Shown piece by piece: positions 9,731 through 17,708 of a stretch of DNA of 64,000 nucleotides; the first letter of the stretch is position 1, and each line of letters begins with the position of its first letter. The stretch lies in the NCBI RefSeq assembly GCF_001591605.1, contig NZ_BCVF01000003.1:62001-126000 (forward strand). The letters are read 5' to 3'. The notes below the pieces were generated by a model. The model was not told the origin of the DNA, did not search any database, and saw only the letters and a list, made by a program, of their open reading frames with translations. The position numbers were made by a program, and so were the translations under genes. The stretch is from Bacillus badius NBRC 15713. GTDB lineage: Bacteria; Bacillota; Bacilli; Bacillales; Domibacillaceae.

Positions 9731-11197
9731 TCAACTTTTTTCGAGGAGTTTTCCTTTCGGCGATAACTCTGCAAAGCTGCCCGTCCGGAGAATCCTTCCA
9801 ACAGGCGCCGCTGCCTCAATAACCTGGTAAATAATCTTTTTATGGAGAAGATTTTCAAGCCTCTCATGATACTCATTGCGTTTGCCGGCGAACACTGCCT
9901 GCACCTCAGATGTCACTTCCACAAGTACAGCTTCCACTTCATGTCGGGCCAATTCCAACAGTTTTCTTTCCAGTTGAAAGGCTGCGCTTTCACTGCTAAT
10001 CACCCGTCCGGTGCCCCGGCATACTCGGCACGGCTCGGTTACTGTCTCAATGAGGGAGGGCTTCGTTTTTTTGCGGGTCATTTGCATCAGCCCGAGAGAA
10101 GTAAAGCCGCGCACCGACACTTGCTTCGAATCCTTTTTCGTCTCTTTGACCAGTTCTCTCTCAACCTCTCGGCGGTCTTCTTCATTCGCCATATCGATAA
10201 AGTCGATCAGAATCATGCCGCTAATATCACGCAAACGCAATTGCCGGGCACTCTCTGCAGCTGCTTCTCTATTCGTTACGAGCACGGTCTGCCTCTGGCT
10301 GCTTTTTCCGGTAAACTTTCCTGTATTAACATCAATGACCGTCATCGCTTCTGTTCGGTCAATAACAATAAAGCCGCCGCTTGGCAGCCAAACCGTACGT
10401 TTTAAAGCCATCTCTGCTGACTCGCGCAACCCAAAGGCAGAAAATATCTCCTCATCCGCTGAATGAAAGGTAGTTGTCCATTGACCTTTCTTAAAACGGA
10501 CATCTTCTTTTATGCTCACTAGAAAGTCAAGCTCGTCACCAATCAGCTCTCCTTGCCCGAGCTCATTCATCCTTGCAAAAAGCTCCTCTTGCAATTGCTG
10601 CCGCTCAAGCAGCAAAACAGGCGCCTGTGCTTTTTCCGCCGCTTTTACTAGCTTTTCATGCCGGGCCCGAAGCTGCCTCCATTCCGCAAATAAGTCTTCC
10701 TTTGGCAGGAAAAATGCGGCTGTGCGGACAATCAGTCCTTCCTCTTCCCTTTTGTGCTCTTCAATCCACTCGCTCCATTCACGGCGCTGCTGTTCATTTT
10801 CCGCCTTTTTTGATAAAGCGACATAGCGGCCTGCCGGCAAATAAACAAGTAAGTCCCCGGGCCATTCAATCACGGCAGTCAAGCGTGGTGCTTTCATTTC
10901 TGATCCATCCTTCATCACTTGGACGATGATCTTCTGCCCTTGATGAACCAGGTCTCCGATCGATTTATTTTGATGATCCGGAAAGTCGTTGCGATGCAAA
11001 AAGGCATTCTGTTCCAAGCCGATATTGACAAAGCAAGCATTCATCCCTTTTTCCACCTTTGAAACAATCCCGTAATAAATAAAACCAACATGGGAACGGT
11101 GGGCTGGCTGAAAAATATGAACTTGATCGGCCGTTCCATTTTTCATGACAGCCAGCCGCTTTTCCCTTCCCTTCGTACTGACAATCAGCGCATTCAT
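9731..11197 (-). CDS. rng: ribonuclease E/G family protein
   Basis: Predicted endoribonuclease, 488 residues. The N-terminal part has an S1-like RNA-binding domain (about residues 35-120, GIVSKVEKGMNACFVNIG). It is followed by the RNase H-like catalytic region with VIDVNTGKF and ILIDFIDMANEEDRR, which supply the catalytic aspartates. The zinc-link CxxC follows as EPCRVCRGTG. ATG at 11197 fits family N-termini, although its nearest purine-rich site is some 14 nt away; upstream GTG/ACG codons are weaker. B. subtilis lacks a gene here, while related genera carry one between spoIVFB and rplU. The exact RNA substrates are not known from sequence. Confidence 0.88.
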   Translation of the reverse strand: MNALIVSTKGREKRLAVMKNGTADQVHIFQPAHRSHVGFIYYGIVSKVEKGMNACFVNIGLEQNAFLHRNDFPDHQNKSIGDLVHQGQKIIVQVMKDGSEMKAPRLTAVIEWPGDLLVYLPAGRYVALSKKAENEQQRREWSEWIEEHKREEEGLIVRTAAFFLPKEDLFAEWRQLRARHEKLVKAAEKAQAPVLLLERQQLQEELFARMNELGQGELIGDELDFLVSIKEDVRFKKGQWTTTFHSADEEIFSAFGLRESAEMALKRTVWLPSGGFIVIDRTEAMTVIDVNTGKFTGKSSQRQTVLVTNREAAAESARQLRLRDISGMILIDFIDMANEEDRREVERELVKETKKDSKQVSVRGFTSLGLMQMTRKKTKPSLIETVTEPCRVCRGTGRVISSESAAFQLERKLLELARHEVEAVLVEVTSEVQAVFAGKRNEYHERLENLLHKKIIYQVIEAAAPVGRILRTGSFAELSPKGKLLEKS

Positions 11198-11250
11198 ATA
11201 AAACCCGCTTTCCTCTTTTTGTTCCACTTTACTGCTGCGGGGCGCGTCCG

Positions 11251-12108
11251 TCAATCGACAGGCAGCAAGTCTTTTAGGCGGGAATCTGTTTTCTTTTCCG
11301 AAAAGTACGCATACAGCAACTCATTTTCATCAAGCCTTCCTTGTTTTTTTCCTCCCTCTGTCACATAAACGATGTGCTTGGCATTGCGCTGGAACCGTTC
11401 AAGCACATTCATCACTGGCTCTTCTGAGGGGGCAGTCAGCGGCTTTAGAAAACCTGCCGCCCCTTTATTGCCATAGTGCCGTTCTAAAAGAAAACGCATA
11501 AAGGCATAACGCTTTTCTTTCCAAGCTCTCCAAAGGGTCCATCCTAAATAGAAAAATAATGCCCAGGCCTGCAGATGAAAAGGAAAAAAGAAAAAGACCG
11601 TCATTTGCAGGCAAAACAATAAGCATGCCGAACAAAGAATAACGAGCCGGAAGGCGGATAAAAAGGGCTTGGCTGCCGAAAAGAGCAGCATGAGAAGCTT
11701 GCCTCCATCCAGCGGATACACCGGCAGCAAATTAAAAAGCAAGATCGCCATGTTAATGTCCCAAAACGACTCATATAGACCAGAAGACAAAATCCCCCCC
11801 TCATGCGCCAGCCAGGCAGCTGCAAACAACCAAAGATGCTGCAGCGGGCCAGCCAATACAACGAGCAGTTCCTCCCTTAATGGACGATTCCCGTGCTCGT
11901 CCACCTCCGCAACACCGCCAAATGGAAGAAGCACTACTTTTTTCACTCGCCAGCCTAGGGCATGTGCCGCTAACACATGGCCTGACTCATGAACAACAAT
12001 AACAGTAAAGGCAAGCAGCAAGGGTAAAAAGGTTCCCGTCAGTAGACAGACGCCAATGACTCCCCAGAGAAGCGGATGAATATGGACGTTTTTCATCCAT
12101 TTATTCAA
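11251..12108 (-). CDS. spoIVFB: SpoIVFB intramembrane metalloprotease, pro-sigma-K processing
   Basis: Site-2-type zinc protease in the outer forespore membrane that cleaves pro-sigma-K. The 285-residue protein has several hydrophobic segments, the zinc motif HESGH at 40-44 and the third ligand D134 in YPLDGGK. A C-terminal CBS-like region follows (RFQRNAKHIVYVTEGG, RLDENELLYAYF). Start is TTG at 12108, which overlaps spoIVFA by 8 bp, has GAGGTGG 6 nt upstream and aligns with B. subtilis MNKW. Coupled translation with its inhibitor spoIVFA is expected. Confidence 0.95.
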   Translation of the reverse strand: MNKWMKNVHIHPLLWGVIGVCLLTGTFLPLLLAFTVIVVHESGHVLAAHALGWRVKKVVLLPFGGVAEVDEHGNRPLREELLVVLAGPLQHLWLFAAAWLAHEGGILSSGLYESFWDINMAILLFNLLPVYPLDGGKLLMLLFSAAKPFLSAFRLVILCSACLLFCLQMTVFFFFPFHLQAWALFFYLGWTLWRAWKEKRYAFMRFLLERHYGNKGAAGFLKPLTAPSEEPVMNVLERFQRNAKHIVYVTEGGKKQGRLDENELLYAYFSEKKTDSRLKDLLPVD

Positions 12109-12760
12109 ATGGAACCACCTCATTTGGATCAATAAACACATTATCACGCTTAATGGCCAAGTAAAATTGCCCGCCGCTTGTATTTTTCCCTATTTCGGCC
12201 TTAGCCAGTGTGCTTCCGGGCTTTACCCGTTCATATTGCTGCACAGACAAGGCAGATAGATGTCCATACCACGACTCGCTATTATCAGCATGCTGCAGGA
12301 TAACTGTTTTTCCTAACCCCTCCTTTTCCCCAGTAAAAATAACGGTTCCTTCTTTAATGGCCTTTACTTCTTCAGTTGGGCCTGTTTCCACGAGAATCCC
12401 TTGGCCATTTGTTTGGAAGTCCTCTACAATGCGCCCGGCAGCCGGCAAGGCGATTTCAGGAGATGCGCCCGGGCTTTGCTCTTTCTCTGTCCACCCGTCT
12501 ACCGTAAAAGGCAGCGGTTCGCCAAATGCCTTTTCATACCATTGGGCTGCCCTTGAGAAAGGAAATTCTTTTTCCATCGTCTTCTCCATCCAGTGTCTCC
12601 CGTCCTCTAGCATCGGAGAGGGATGCCGAAACAAAATAGCAGTAGCTAACACTAACGCCCCAGCTGCAAGCCATTTAAACAAAAAACGTTCCCAGCTGAA
12701 TAGCGGATGCAGCTCTTCCTTCTCGTCTGCCAGCGGAAACAGATCTTTTTCTTCTTTCAC
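12101..12760 (-). CDS. spoIVFA: SpoIVFA, regulator of SpoIVFB with degenerate LytM domain
   Basis: Membrane-anchored partner that holds SpoIVFB inactive until signalled from the forespore. The 219-residue protein has a cytoplasmic N-terminus, one transmembrane helix (about residues 31-45) and a C-terminal M23/LytM-like domain (about 110-215). The domain lacks the metal-binding histidine and aspartate: the first motif reads GRIVEDFQ and the last WYGHLS. It is therefore structural rather than catalytic. GTG at 12760 follows AGGAGG. It is first of the spoIVFA-spoIVFB pair. Confidence 0.92.
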   Translation of the reverse strand: MKEEKDLFPLADEKEELHPLFSWERFLFKWLAAGALVLATAILFRHPSPMLEDGRHWMEKTMEKEFPFSRAAQWYEKAFGEPLPFTVDGWTEKEQSPGASPEIALPAAGRIVEDFQTNGQGILVETGPTEEVKAIKEGTVIFTGEKEGLGKTVILQHADNSESWYGHLSALSVQQYERVKPGSTLAKAEIGKNTSGGQFYLAIKRDNVFIDPNEVVPFE

Positions 12761-12835
12761 ACAGCTTTCCTCCTCTTCTACACAGGTTTGTACACTATAT
12801 GAGTGACAAGGCCGATTAAGAAGAAAGAATTCACG

Positions 12836-12880
12836 CCAAAAAGCCGTTTACCGGCTTATTAAGCGGATAAACGGCTTTTC
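12836..12880 (-). terminator. intrinsic terminator after minD
   Basis: The arms AAAAGCCGTTTA (12839-12850) and TAAACGGCTTTT (12868-12879) form a 12-bp stem with T-runs on both sides. It closes the mre-min operon ahead of spoIVFA. Confidence 0.8.
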
Positions 12881-12895
12881 TCTAAATAAACAAAT

Positions 12896-13705
12896 TTATT
12901 TTGAACGGACACCAAAAAACTTCTTGAAGCGAGTGAAGAATCCTTCTTTGATATCATCAAGCTGCTGCAAAGGCACAGATTCACCAAGAATTCTTCTGGC
13001 AATATTGCGGTAAGCGATCGAGGCCCGGTTATTTGGATTGTGAGCAACCGGTTCTCCATTATGAGAAGACTTAATTACCTCATCATCATCCACCACAATG
13101 CCGAGCAGTTCAATAGACAAGTGTGCGGCCACTTCATCCACATCAAGCATATCTCCCTGCTGCATCATATGATTGCGTATCCGGTTAATAATCAGCTTTG
13201 GGGACTCCATGCCTTCTTCCTTCTCCAGCAGTCCGATGACCCGGTCTGCATCACGGACAGACGACTTTTCAGGAGTGGTGACAACAATGGCCTTATTAGC
13301 GCCGGCTACAGCATTCTTGTATCCTTGTTCAATCCCGGCTGGACAATCTATTAAAATATAATCGAATTCCTGCTTTAATTCTTCCATCAACTTTTTCAGC
13401 TGCTCCGGCTGAACAGCGGATTTGTCTGTTGTTTGAGCTGCCGGCAGCAAGTAAAGCAAGTCGTTAAAACGCTTATCTTTCACAAGTGCCTGATGGGTTT
13501 TGCAGCGTCCTTCAATCACATCGACCAAATCGTAAATAATCCGGTTTTCAAGCCCCATCACAACATCTAAGTTTCTAAGACCAATATCTGTATCCACTAA
13601 ACAAACTTTTTTCTCTTGCAGTGCAAGTGCGGTGCCTAAGTTAGCGGTAGTAGTTGTTTTGCCGACTCCGCCTTTTCCAGATGTAATAACTATAGCCTCA
13701 CCCAC
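12896..13705 (-). CDS. minD: septum site-determining ATPase MinD
   Basis: Membrane-associated ParA-type ATPase that recruits MinC to block polar division. The 269-residue protein has the deviant Walker A GKGGVGKTT (residues 10-18), DTDIGLRNLD and the Walker B region YILIDCPAGIEQG. It ends in an amphipathic C-terminal membrane-targeting helix (EGFFTRFKKFFGVRSK). GTG at 13705 follows AAGGGGG. It overlaps minC by 8 bp. Nearly full-length similarity to B. subtilis MinD leaves little doubt. Confidence 0.98.
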   Translation of the reverse strand: MGEAIVITSGKGGVGKTTTTANLGTALALQEKKVCLVDTDIGLRNLDVVMGLENRIIYDLVDVIEGRCKTHQALVKDKRFNDLLYLLPAAQTTDKSAVQPEQLKKLMEELKQEFDYILIDCPAGIEQGYKNAVAGANKAIVVTTPEKSSVRDADRVIGLLEKEEGMESPKLIINRIRNHMMQQGDMLDVDEVAAHLSIELLGIVVDDDEVIKSSHNGEPVAHNPNNRASIAYRNIARRILGESVPLQQLDDIKEGFFTRFKKFFGVRSK

Positions 13706-14384
13706 TGTGCTTTCCCCCTTTAAACGTAGAAATTCCCGGTCTCAGATGCTTAAGCACCTGTAAGCGGTCAACCACAATCTGGTTAGAATCATCTATGTAC
13801 GCACACTCCGTCTCGTAACAGTCCTCTTCTTCATAACGGTCGGGTGCACGGTTAAAGTAATGGCTGATTCTAAGTTGAGATGGCATCATCCGGCTAGCCG
13901 CAATGACAGCCGCCTCGTCTCCATAACAGCCGGCATGGGCCATTCCTTTTAAAGCACCCATAATAAAAATATTTCTCCCGGCTTTTACTGTTCCTCCAGG
14001 ATTCACATCGCCGATCAGCAGCAGATCCCCGGGAACCTCAAGTATCTGCCCTGAGCGGATTCGTCCTGTATAAGAAACAATCTCGCTTTCTTCTTTCCAG
14101 CGGATCGCCTCTTCCATTGTCATTACATTGGATTTGACAGACTCGACAGCGAGATGCTCGCGTTGATTAATGATTTTTTTTATTTCTTCGGTTTCTTCAT
14201 CTAATAAATAGCGATTTCCTGCCTGAACAGTAACTGTGAGAACAGATCCGTGCTCCTGGCCATTGACGGCATCCATTTTCTCTTTCAGCTCCTGCAGCAA
14301 TTCATCATACGCACATTTATCGTCTAAATGCAGCGTCAGCCCATCCTTTGTCCCTTTAATGACAACGTTTTGTTTTGTCTTCAT
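13698..14384 (-). CDS. minC: septum site-determining inhibitor MinC
   Basis: Inhibits FtsZ assembly when bound to MinD. The 228-residue protein has the N-terminal FtsZ-interacting domain (residues 1-100). A C-terminal right-handed beta-helix follows (about 105-215), marked by SGQILEVPGDLLLIGDVNPGG, GRNIFIMGALKG and AHAGCYGDEAAVIAA. ATG at 14384 is preceded by GAGGTG at about 11 nt. It lies between mreD and minD as in other Bacillaceae. Confidence 0.96.
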   Translation of the reverse strand: MKTKQNVVIKGTKDGLTLHLDDKCAYDELLQELKEKMDAVNGQEHGSVLTVTVQAGNRYLLDEETEEIKKIINQREHLAVESVKSNVMTMEEAIRWKEESEIVSYTGRIRSGQILEVPGDLLLIGDVNPGGTVKAGRNIFIMGALKGMAHAGCYGDEAAVIAASRMMPSQLRISHYFNRAPDRYEEEDCYETECAYIDDSNQIVVDRLQVLKHLRPGISTFKGGKHSG

Positions 14385-14459
14385 AGCACGAAATTCACCT
14401 CTGTTGTCCAATTAATTCGACAAGCCCTCTTCGATTCCTCTTTTTCCGTCCTTGGGGAG

Positions 14460-14975
14460 TTAATCATTGTAAATGCGCTGAAGCTTTTCAAAGGCGCTTT
14501 TCAACGGGAATGAAAAAAGAAGATAAAAGATCAGATTTAAGAGCAGTGTCGGCCCTAAACGAACGGATACAAACTGCGCTAAATCTATTTCTGTACGCTC
14601 AATCAGCACATTTAATTGAAACATGATCAATTCCAGCAAAGCAACCCCGAACAAAAAAATAAAACTAAGAATGAACAGGTTGTTCTGCAATACCTTGACC
14701 AGCTTCGATACAACATACACGACAAAAGGCAAAAAGAACATATAAGCGCCCAGCACGCCTGTGTAGAAAATATCGAAGAGAAAGCCGAACAAAAAGCCGT
14801 ATTTAATTGCCGTATTGCGGTCAAAGAAAACAGCCATAAATAACAAACCGATGGTGAAAAATCGTGGAATAATCATATATTTCCCATCAAACGCTGCTTC
14901 CGGAAAAATGGTGACAAACAGGTTATCGCTGTAAAAAAGAGCGATCATCAGGAGGGGAAGGTAAAGCCGTTTCAC
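14460..14975 (-). CDS. mreD: rod shape-determining membrane protein MreD
   Basis: Integral membrane component of the elongasome that works with MreB and MreC in lateral wall synthesis. The 171-residue protein is highly hydrophobic, with about five or six membrane segments and the family stretch YGFLFGFLFDIFYTGVLGAY. GTG at 14975 overlaps the mreC stop (GTGA) and has GGAGGGG upstream. Low sequence conservation is normal for MreD; operon position makes the call firm. Confidence 0.94.
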   Translation of the reverse strand: MKRLYLPLLMIALFYSDNLFVTIFPEAAFDGKYMIIPRFFTIGLLFMAVFFDRNTAIKYGFLFGFLFDIFYTGVLGAYMFFLPFVVYVVSKLVKVLQNNLFILSFIFLFGVALLELIMFQLNVLIERTEIDLAQFVSVRLGPTLLLNLIFYLLFSFPLKSAFEKLQRIYND

Positions 14976-15865
14976 AAGTTCCCCTCCTCAATAAGAACCT
15001 GCTTGCGCTCTTCCTTTTCCGCGCGAACAGTCGTCATGCTGCGCTTTGCGACCATTACATGTTCAAGATCATTAAAGGAAGCGGCTGGTTCAATAAGGGC
15101 TGTTTGTGTTAAACCAAACTCATCCGGAACCATTTTCTTAATCTTGCCGATAATTAAGCCTTTAGGGAACACACCGCCTTTTCCAGACGTTGTCACAAGC
15201 ATTCCTTTTTTCACTTTGGAATCGTAGGGAATTTTCGTCATCAGCAGCGTTTTCTTTTCCTTGTCGTAACCCTCGATCACTCCGTACACATTGTTTTTCC
15301 CCTGAATAACCGCTGACACGCGATTTCTTGAATCATGCGCACTTAGCAGTTGAACAGTGGACGTAAACTTTGATGTACTCTTTACTTTCCCGATCAATCC
15401 CTCGGCTGTAATAACAGCCATGTCAGGCTCAATACCAGTCGCCTCTCCCTGATCAATGGTAATCACATCAAACCAGCGATCCGGATTGCGGGCAATCACC
15501 GTTGCTTGCACCGGCTCGTAATCTGCTAAACTCTTCTTTTTGTCCAGCACTTTCCGCAGCTCCTGGTTATCTTTTTGCAAGCGGGCAACATCACTTTCCA
15601 GCTGGGCTGTCTTTTCGATTCTAGCCTTTAGCTCTTTGTTTTCTTCGTATGTATTCCGCAAATCTTTCACTTCATCAAAAAAACCTGCAAAGCCATTGGC
15701 AGGTTTAGATACTACCGCTTGCCCTAAACCGACAATATCTTTAACAAATTGCTCCGGCCAGGATAAGTTCTCCCTGTCGCGAAGAGAAAAACCAATTAAA
15801 GCGACAAGAACAATAATGCTCCCAAGTAGAACGATCAGACGCTTATTTGTAAAAAATTGTGGCAT
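14972..15865 (-). CDS. mreC: rod shape-determining protein MreC
   Basis: Bitopic protein linking MreB filaments to cell wall synthases. The 297-residue protein has a short cytoplasmic N-terminus and one transmembrane helix (about residues 10-28). A coiled coil follows at about 60-105 (KELKARIEKTAQLESDVARL), then the beta-rich MreC domain with NPDRWFDVITIDQGEATGI and VVTSGKGGVFPKGL-type motifs. ATG at 15865 follows AGGTGG; a GTG overlapping that site was rejected. Gene order mreB-mreC-mreD is conserved. Confidence 0.96.
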   Translation of the reverse strand: MPQFFTNKRLIVLLGSIIVLVALIGFSLRDRENLSWPEQFVKDIVGLGQAVVSKPANGFAGFFDEVKDLRNTYEENKELKARIEKTAQLESDVARLQKDNQELRKVLDKKKSLADYEPVQATVIARNPDRWFDVITIDQGEATGIEPDMAVITAEGLIGKVKSTSKFTSTVQLLSAHDSRNRVSAVIQGKNNVYGVIEGYDKEKKTLLMTKIPYDSKVKKGMLVTTSGKGGVFPKGLIIGKIKKMVPDEFGLTQTALIEPAASFNDLEHVMVAKRSMTTVRAEKEERKQVLIEEGNL

Positions 15866-16200
15866 ATACTCCACCTCTGTTTGTTTGCATTAAGTTAAAA
15901 CCCGGCACTACCAATTGCTGCCGAATCTATAAAAAGGAAAAGCGCCAGCCAGCGGCGGCAAGCATAAAACAGACTGCTTGCAACGGCAGCTGAAGCGAAA
16001 AAGCAAAGCTGCTAAGCTGTCTCGGAGAAAGGAGCGCCATGCAAGACGGGCCGCATGGCATGTTTCGCATAGCGCTCACCTAATAGATAAAGCGTCTCCA
16101 AAAAGAGCAGCTGAACTTCAACTTCACAACGGCGCTTATTCAGCGGCGGCCAAAATTCACCTTTATTTTCGAACCGCACGCTGTTGAATAAACCTGTGTC
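15866..16200. other. mreB-mreC intergenic region with palindromes
   Basis: This 335-bp gap is unusually long for the mre operon and has no convincing gene. It holds an interrupted palindrome GAGCGCCATGC (16032-16042) with GCATAGCGCTC (16067-16077). A further pair, GCAAGC/GCTTGC, lies near 15957-15981. The GC-rich texture resembles other repeat-like gaps in the window. It could fold in the mRNA and modulate mreC-mreD-minCD relative to mreB. Confidence 0.4.
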
Positions 16201-17217
16201 TTACTTATTTTTATTTTTGAATAAATCGATATGATCTAGAGCCATACCAGTTCCGACCGCCACACAATCCAGCGGATTTTCCGCAATGATGACCGGCATA
16301 TTTGTTTCTTTGCTGATCACTTTGTCCAGATTGCGCAGAAGGGCGCCGCCGCCTGTAAGAACAATACCGCGATCCATAATATCGGCAGCCAATTCCGGCG
16401 GCGTTTGCTCCAGTGTACTTTTTACCGTATCAACAATAGCAGTTACTGTATCTTTCAAGGCTTCAGCAATTTCCTCTCCGGTAATTTCAATTGTTTTTGG
16501 AAGTCCTGTCAATAAATCCCGGCCGCGGATTTCCATGCTTGGCAGCTGTTCAAAGTCACCAGCTGAGCCGATTTCCATTTTGATCGTTTCAGACGTTCTG
16601 TCCCCAATTAATAAATTATATTGCTTGCGGATATAAGCCACGATGGCATCATCCATTTCATCTCCTGCTATGCGGAGGGACTGGCTTGTTACGATGCCGC
16701 CCAGTGAAATAATGGCTACTTCAGTCGTTCCGCCGCCGATGTCGACTACCATGCTGCCCGTAGGTTCCCAAACAGGCAGGTTGGCACCAATGGCCGCAGC
16801 AAATGGTTCTTCAATTGTGTAAGCATCACGAGCGCCTGCCTGGCGAGTTGCATCAATCACCGCGCGCTCCTCCACAGCTGTAATGCCGGATGGCACACAC
16901 ACCATTACATATGGCTTGCTTGTCAGCAAGCCTTTTCCATTTTTGGTTGCTTGTTTTAAATAATATTTAATCATTGTAGCTGTTGTTTCATAATCAGCAA
17001 TTACCCCGTCTTTCATGGGACGAGTAGCTACTACGTTCCCCGGAGTACGTCCAATCATTTTTTTAGCATCATTTCCGACGGCGACAATTTGCTTCGTGTC
17101 CGTTTGCAAAGCAACCACAGACGGCTCACGAACAACAACACCTTTTCCTTTTGCATAAACGAGCGTATTAGCTGTTCCTAAGTCTATTCCAAGATCTCGG
17201 CTTCCAATTCCAAACAT
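16201..17217 (-). CDS. mreB: rod shape-determining actin homologue MreB
   Basis: Bacterial actin that organises lateral cell wall synthesis. The 338-residue protein shows the actin-fold phosphate loops ([35 protein letters not shown]), the adenosine motif [13 protein letters not shown] and the typical end [16 protein letters not shown] at 17217 follows AAGGGAG. A TATAAT box lies upstream at about 17323 (minus strand), so the operon probably has its own promoter downstream of radC. Confidence 0.98.
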   Translation of the reverse strand: MFGIGSRDLGIDLGTANTLVYAKGKGVVVREPSVVALQTDTKQIVAVGNDAKKMIGRTPGNVVATRPMKDGVIADYETTATMIKYYLKQATKNGKGLLTSKPYVMVCVPSGITAVEERAVIDATRQAGARDAYTIEEPFAAAIGANLPVWEPTGSMVVDIGGGTTEVAIISLGGIVTSQSLRIAGDEMDDAIVAYIRKQYNLLIGDRTSETIKMEIGSAGDFEQLPSMEIRGRDLLTGLPKTIEITGEEIAEALKDTVTAIVDTVKSTLEQTPPELAADIMDRGIVLTGGGALLRNLDKVISKETNMPVIIAENPLDCVAVGTGMALDHIDLFKNKNK

Positions 17218-17317
17218 ACAAGTATCTCCCTTTCTCGATCCATTACTTTTATCATGATTGATTTGACATTATTCTTTTATTTTTCGACAAAAACAACTAG
17301 GAAAAATCATAACTTAT

Positions 17318-17323
17318 ATTATA
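17318..17323 (-). promoter_or_regulatory. candidate -10 box of the mreB promoter
   Basis: The minus strand reads GGTTATAATATAAG about 100 bp upstream of mreB, a consensus TATAAT. The -35 region is unclear because a run of ten T residues lies just upstream. If used, it would make mreBCD-minCD independent of transcription through the intron-bearing radC. Confidence 0.45.
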
Positions 17324-17349
17324 ACCGAAGGAAAAAAAAAATCCTAGCG

Positions 17350-17490
17350 TTATAAATAGCCTTTTTCTTTCAAACTGACGAATTTCTTTTCACCTATAAT
17401 TAAATGATCAAGCAATTCGATGCCAAGAATTTTTCCGCATTCCGCCAAACGCTTGGTCACATCAATATCCTCCCTGCTCGGCCTCGGGTC
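17350..17490 (-). CDS. radC: RadC exon 3 (C-terminal 46 residues)
   Basis: The minus strand from 17490 encodes [20 protein letters not shown] and continues to [13 protein letters not shown] and a stop at 17350-17352. It is the C-terminal end of the RadC JAB/MPN+ domain, including the aspartate of the HxHPSGDPxPSxxD metal site. It has no start codon of its own and begins directly after the 3' end (CCCTAC) of the second group II intron. Reading phase continues from exon 2. With exons 1 and 2 it restores a 229-residue protein, close to B. subtilis RadC. Confidence 0.93.
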   Translation of the reverse strand, partial: DPRPSREDIDVTKRLAECGKILGIELLDHLIIGEKKFVSLKEKGYL

Positions 17491-17552
17491 GTAGGGTAGG
17501 AACCATGCGCCTTGCTTCGTCTCCAAAAGCAGGTTTCACAGTTTCCCCCTCA

Positions 17553-17586
17553 GAACCGTACGTACACCTTTCAGCGTATACGGCTC
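17553..17586 (-). ncRNA. group II intron 2 domain V
   Basis: This 34-nt hairpin begins GAGCCGTATACGCTGAAAGG and ends GTACGTACGGTTC on the minus strand. It includes the AGC catalytic triad, a GAAA-like tetraloop and the GTAC side of the lower stem. It lies 62 nt from the predicted 3' splice site, leaving room for domain VI. This is the hallmark active-site helix of group II introns. Confidence 0.92.
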
Positions 17587-17606
17587 GCCAGTTGACTAAT
17601 CGGAAT

Positions 17607-17708
17607 TTACTGCTCATGGTGGTCATGATGGCACTTATAACATCAGACAATCGTTTTTTGTTTCTTTCTAGCCTCTTCCTGTCCAAGTACATGAAGTGTT
17701 TTTCGTCT
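17607..17708 (-). pseudogene. broken HNH endonuclease tail of the intron 2 maturase
   Basis: After the TAA at 17709-17711 the same reading frame continues as RRKTLHVLGQEEARKKQKTI, then meets a TGA at 17643-17645. It resumes as CYKCHHDHHEQ before the final TAA at 17607. The CxxCHHxxH pattern is the second half of the HNH endonuclease domain of group II intron proteins, and the first half (CEVCGTTEGQMEAH) lies just before the first stop. Two in-frame stops therefore interrupt an otherwise readable domain. The residue after EAH is Pro, where family members usually have His, a further sign of decay. Confidence 0.8.

Noticed and set aside
10011-10466. Antisense reading frames inside the RNase E/G gene
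   Set aside because: They are serine/arginine-rich shadows typical of the reverse strand of GC-biased coding sequence.
15978-16187. Plus-strand 69-codon basic reading frame between mreB and mreC
   Set aside because: No ribosome binding site, low-complexity basic composition created by GC-rich inverted repeats, and no family resemblance.
17462-17692. Minus-strand 76-codon reading frame over the 3' end of intron 2
   Set aside because: It crosses the broken HNH tail, domain V and exon 3 out of frame.
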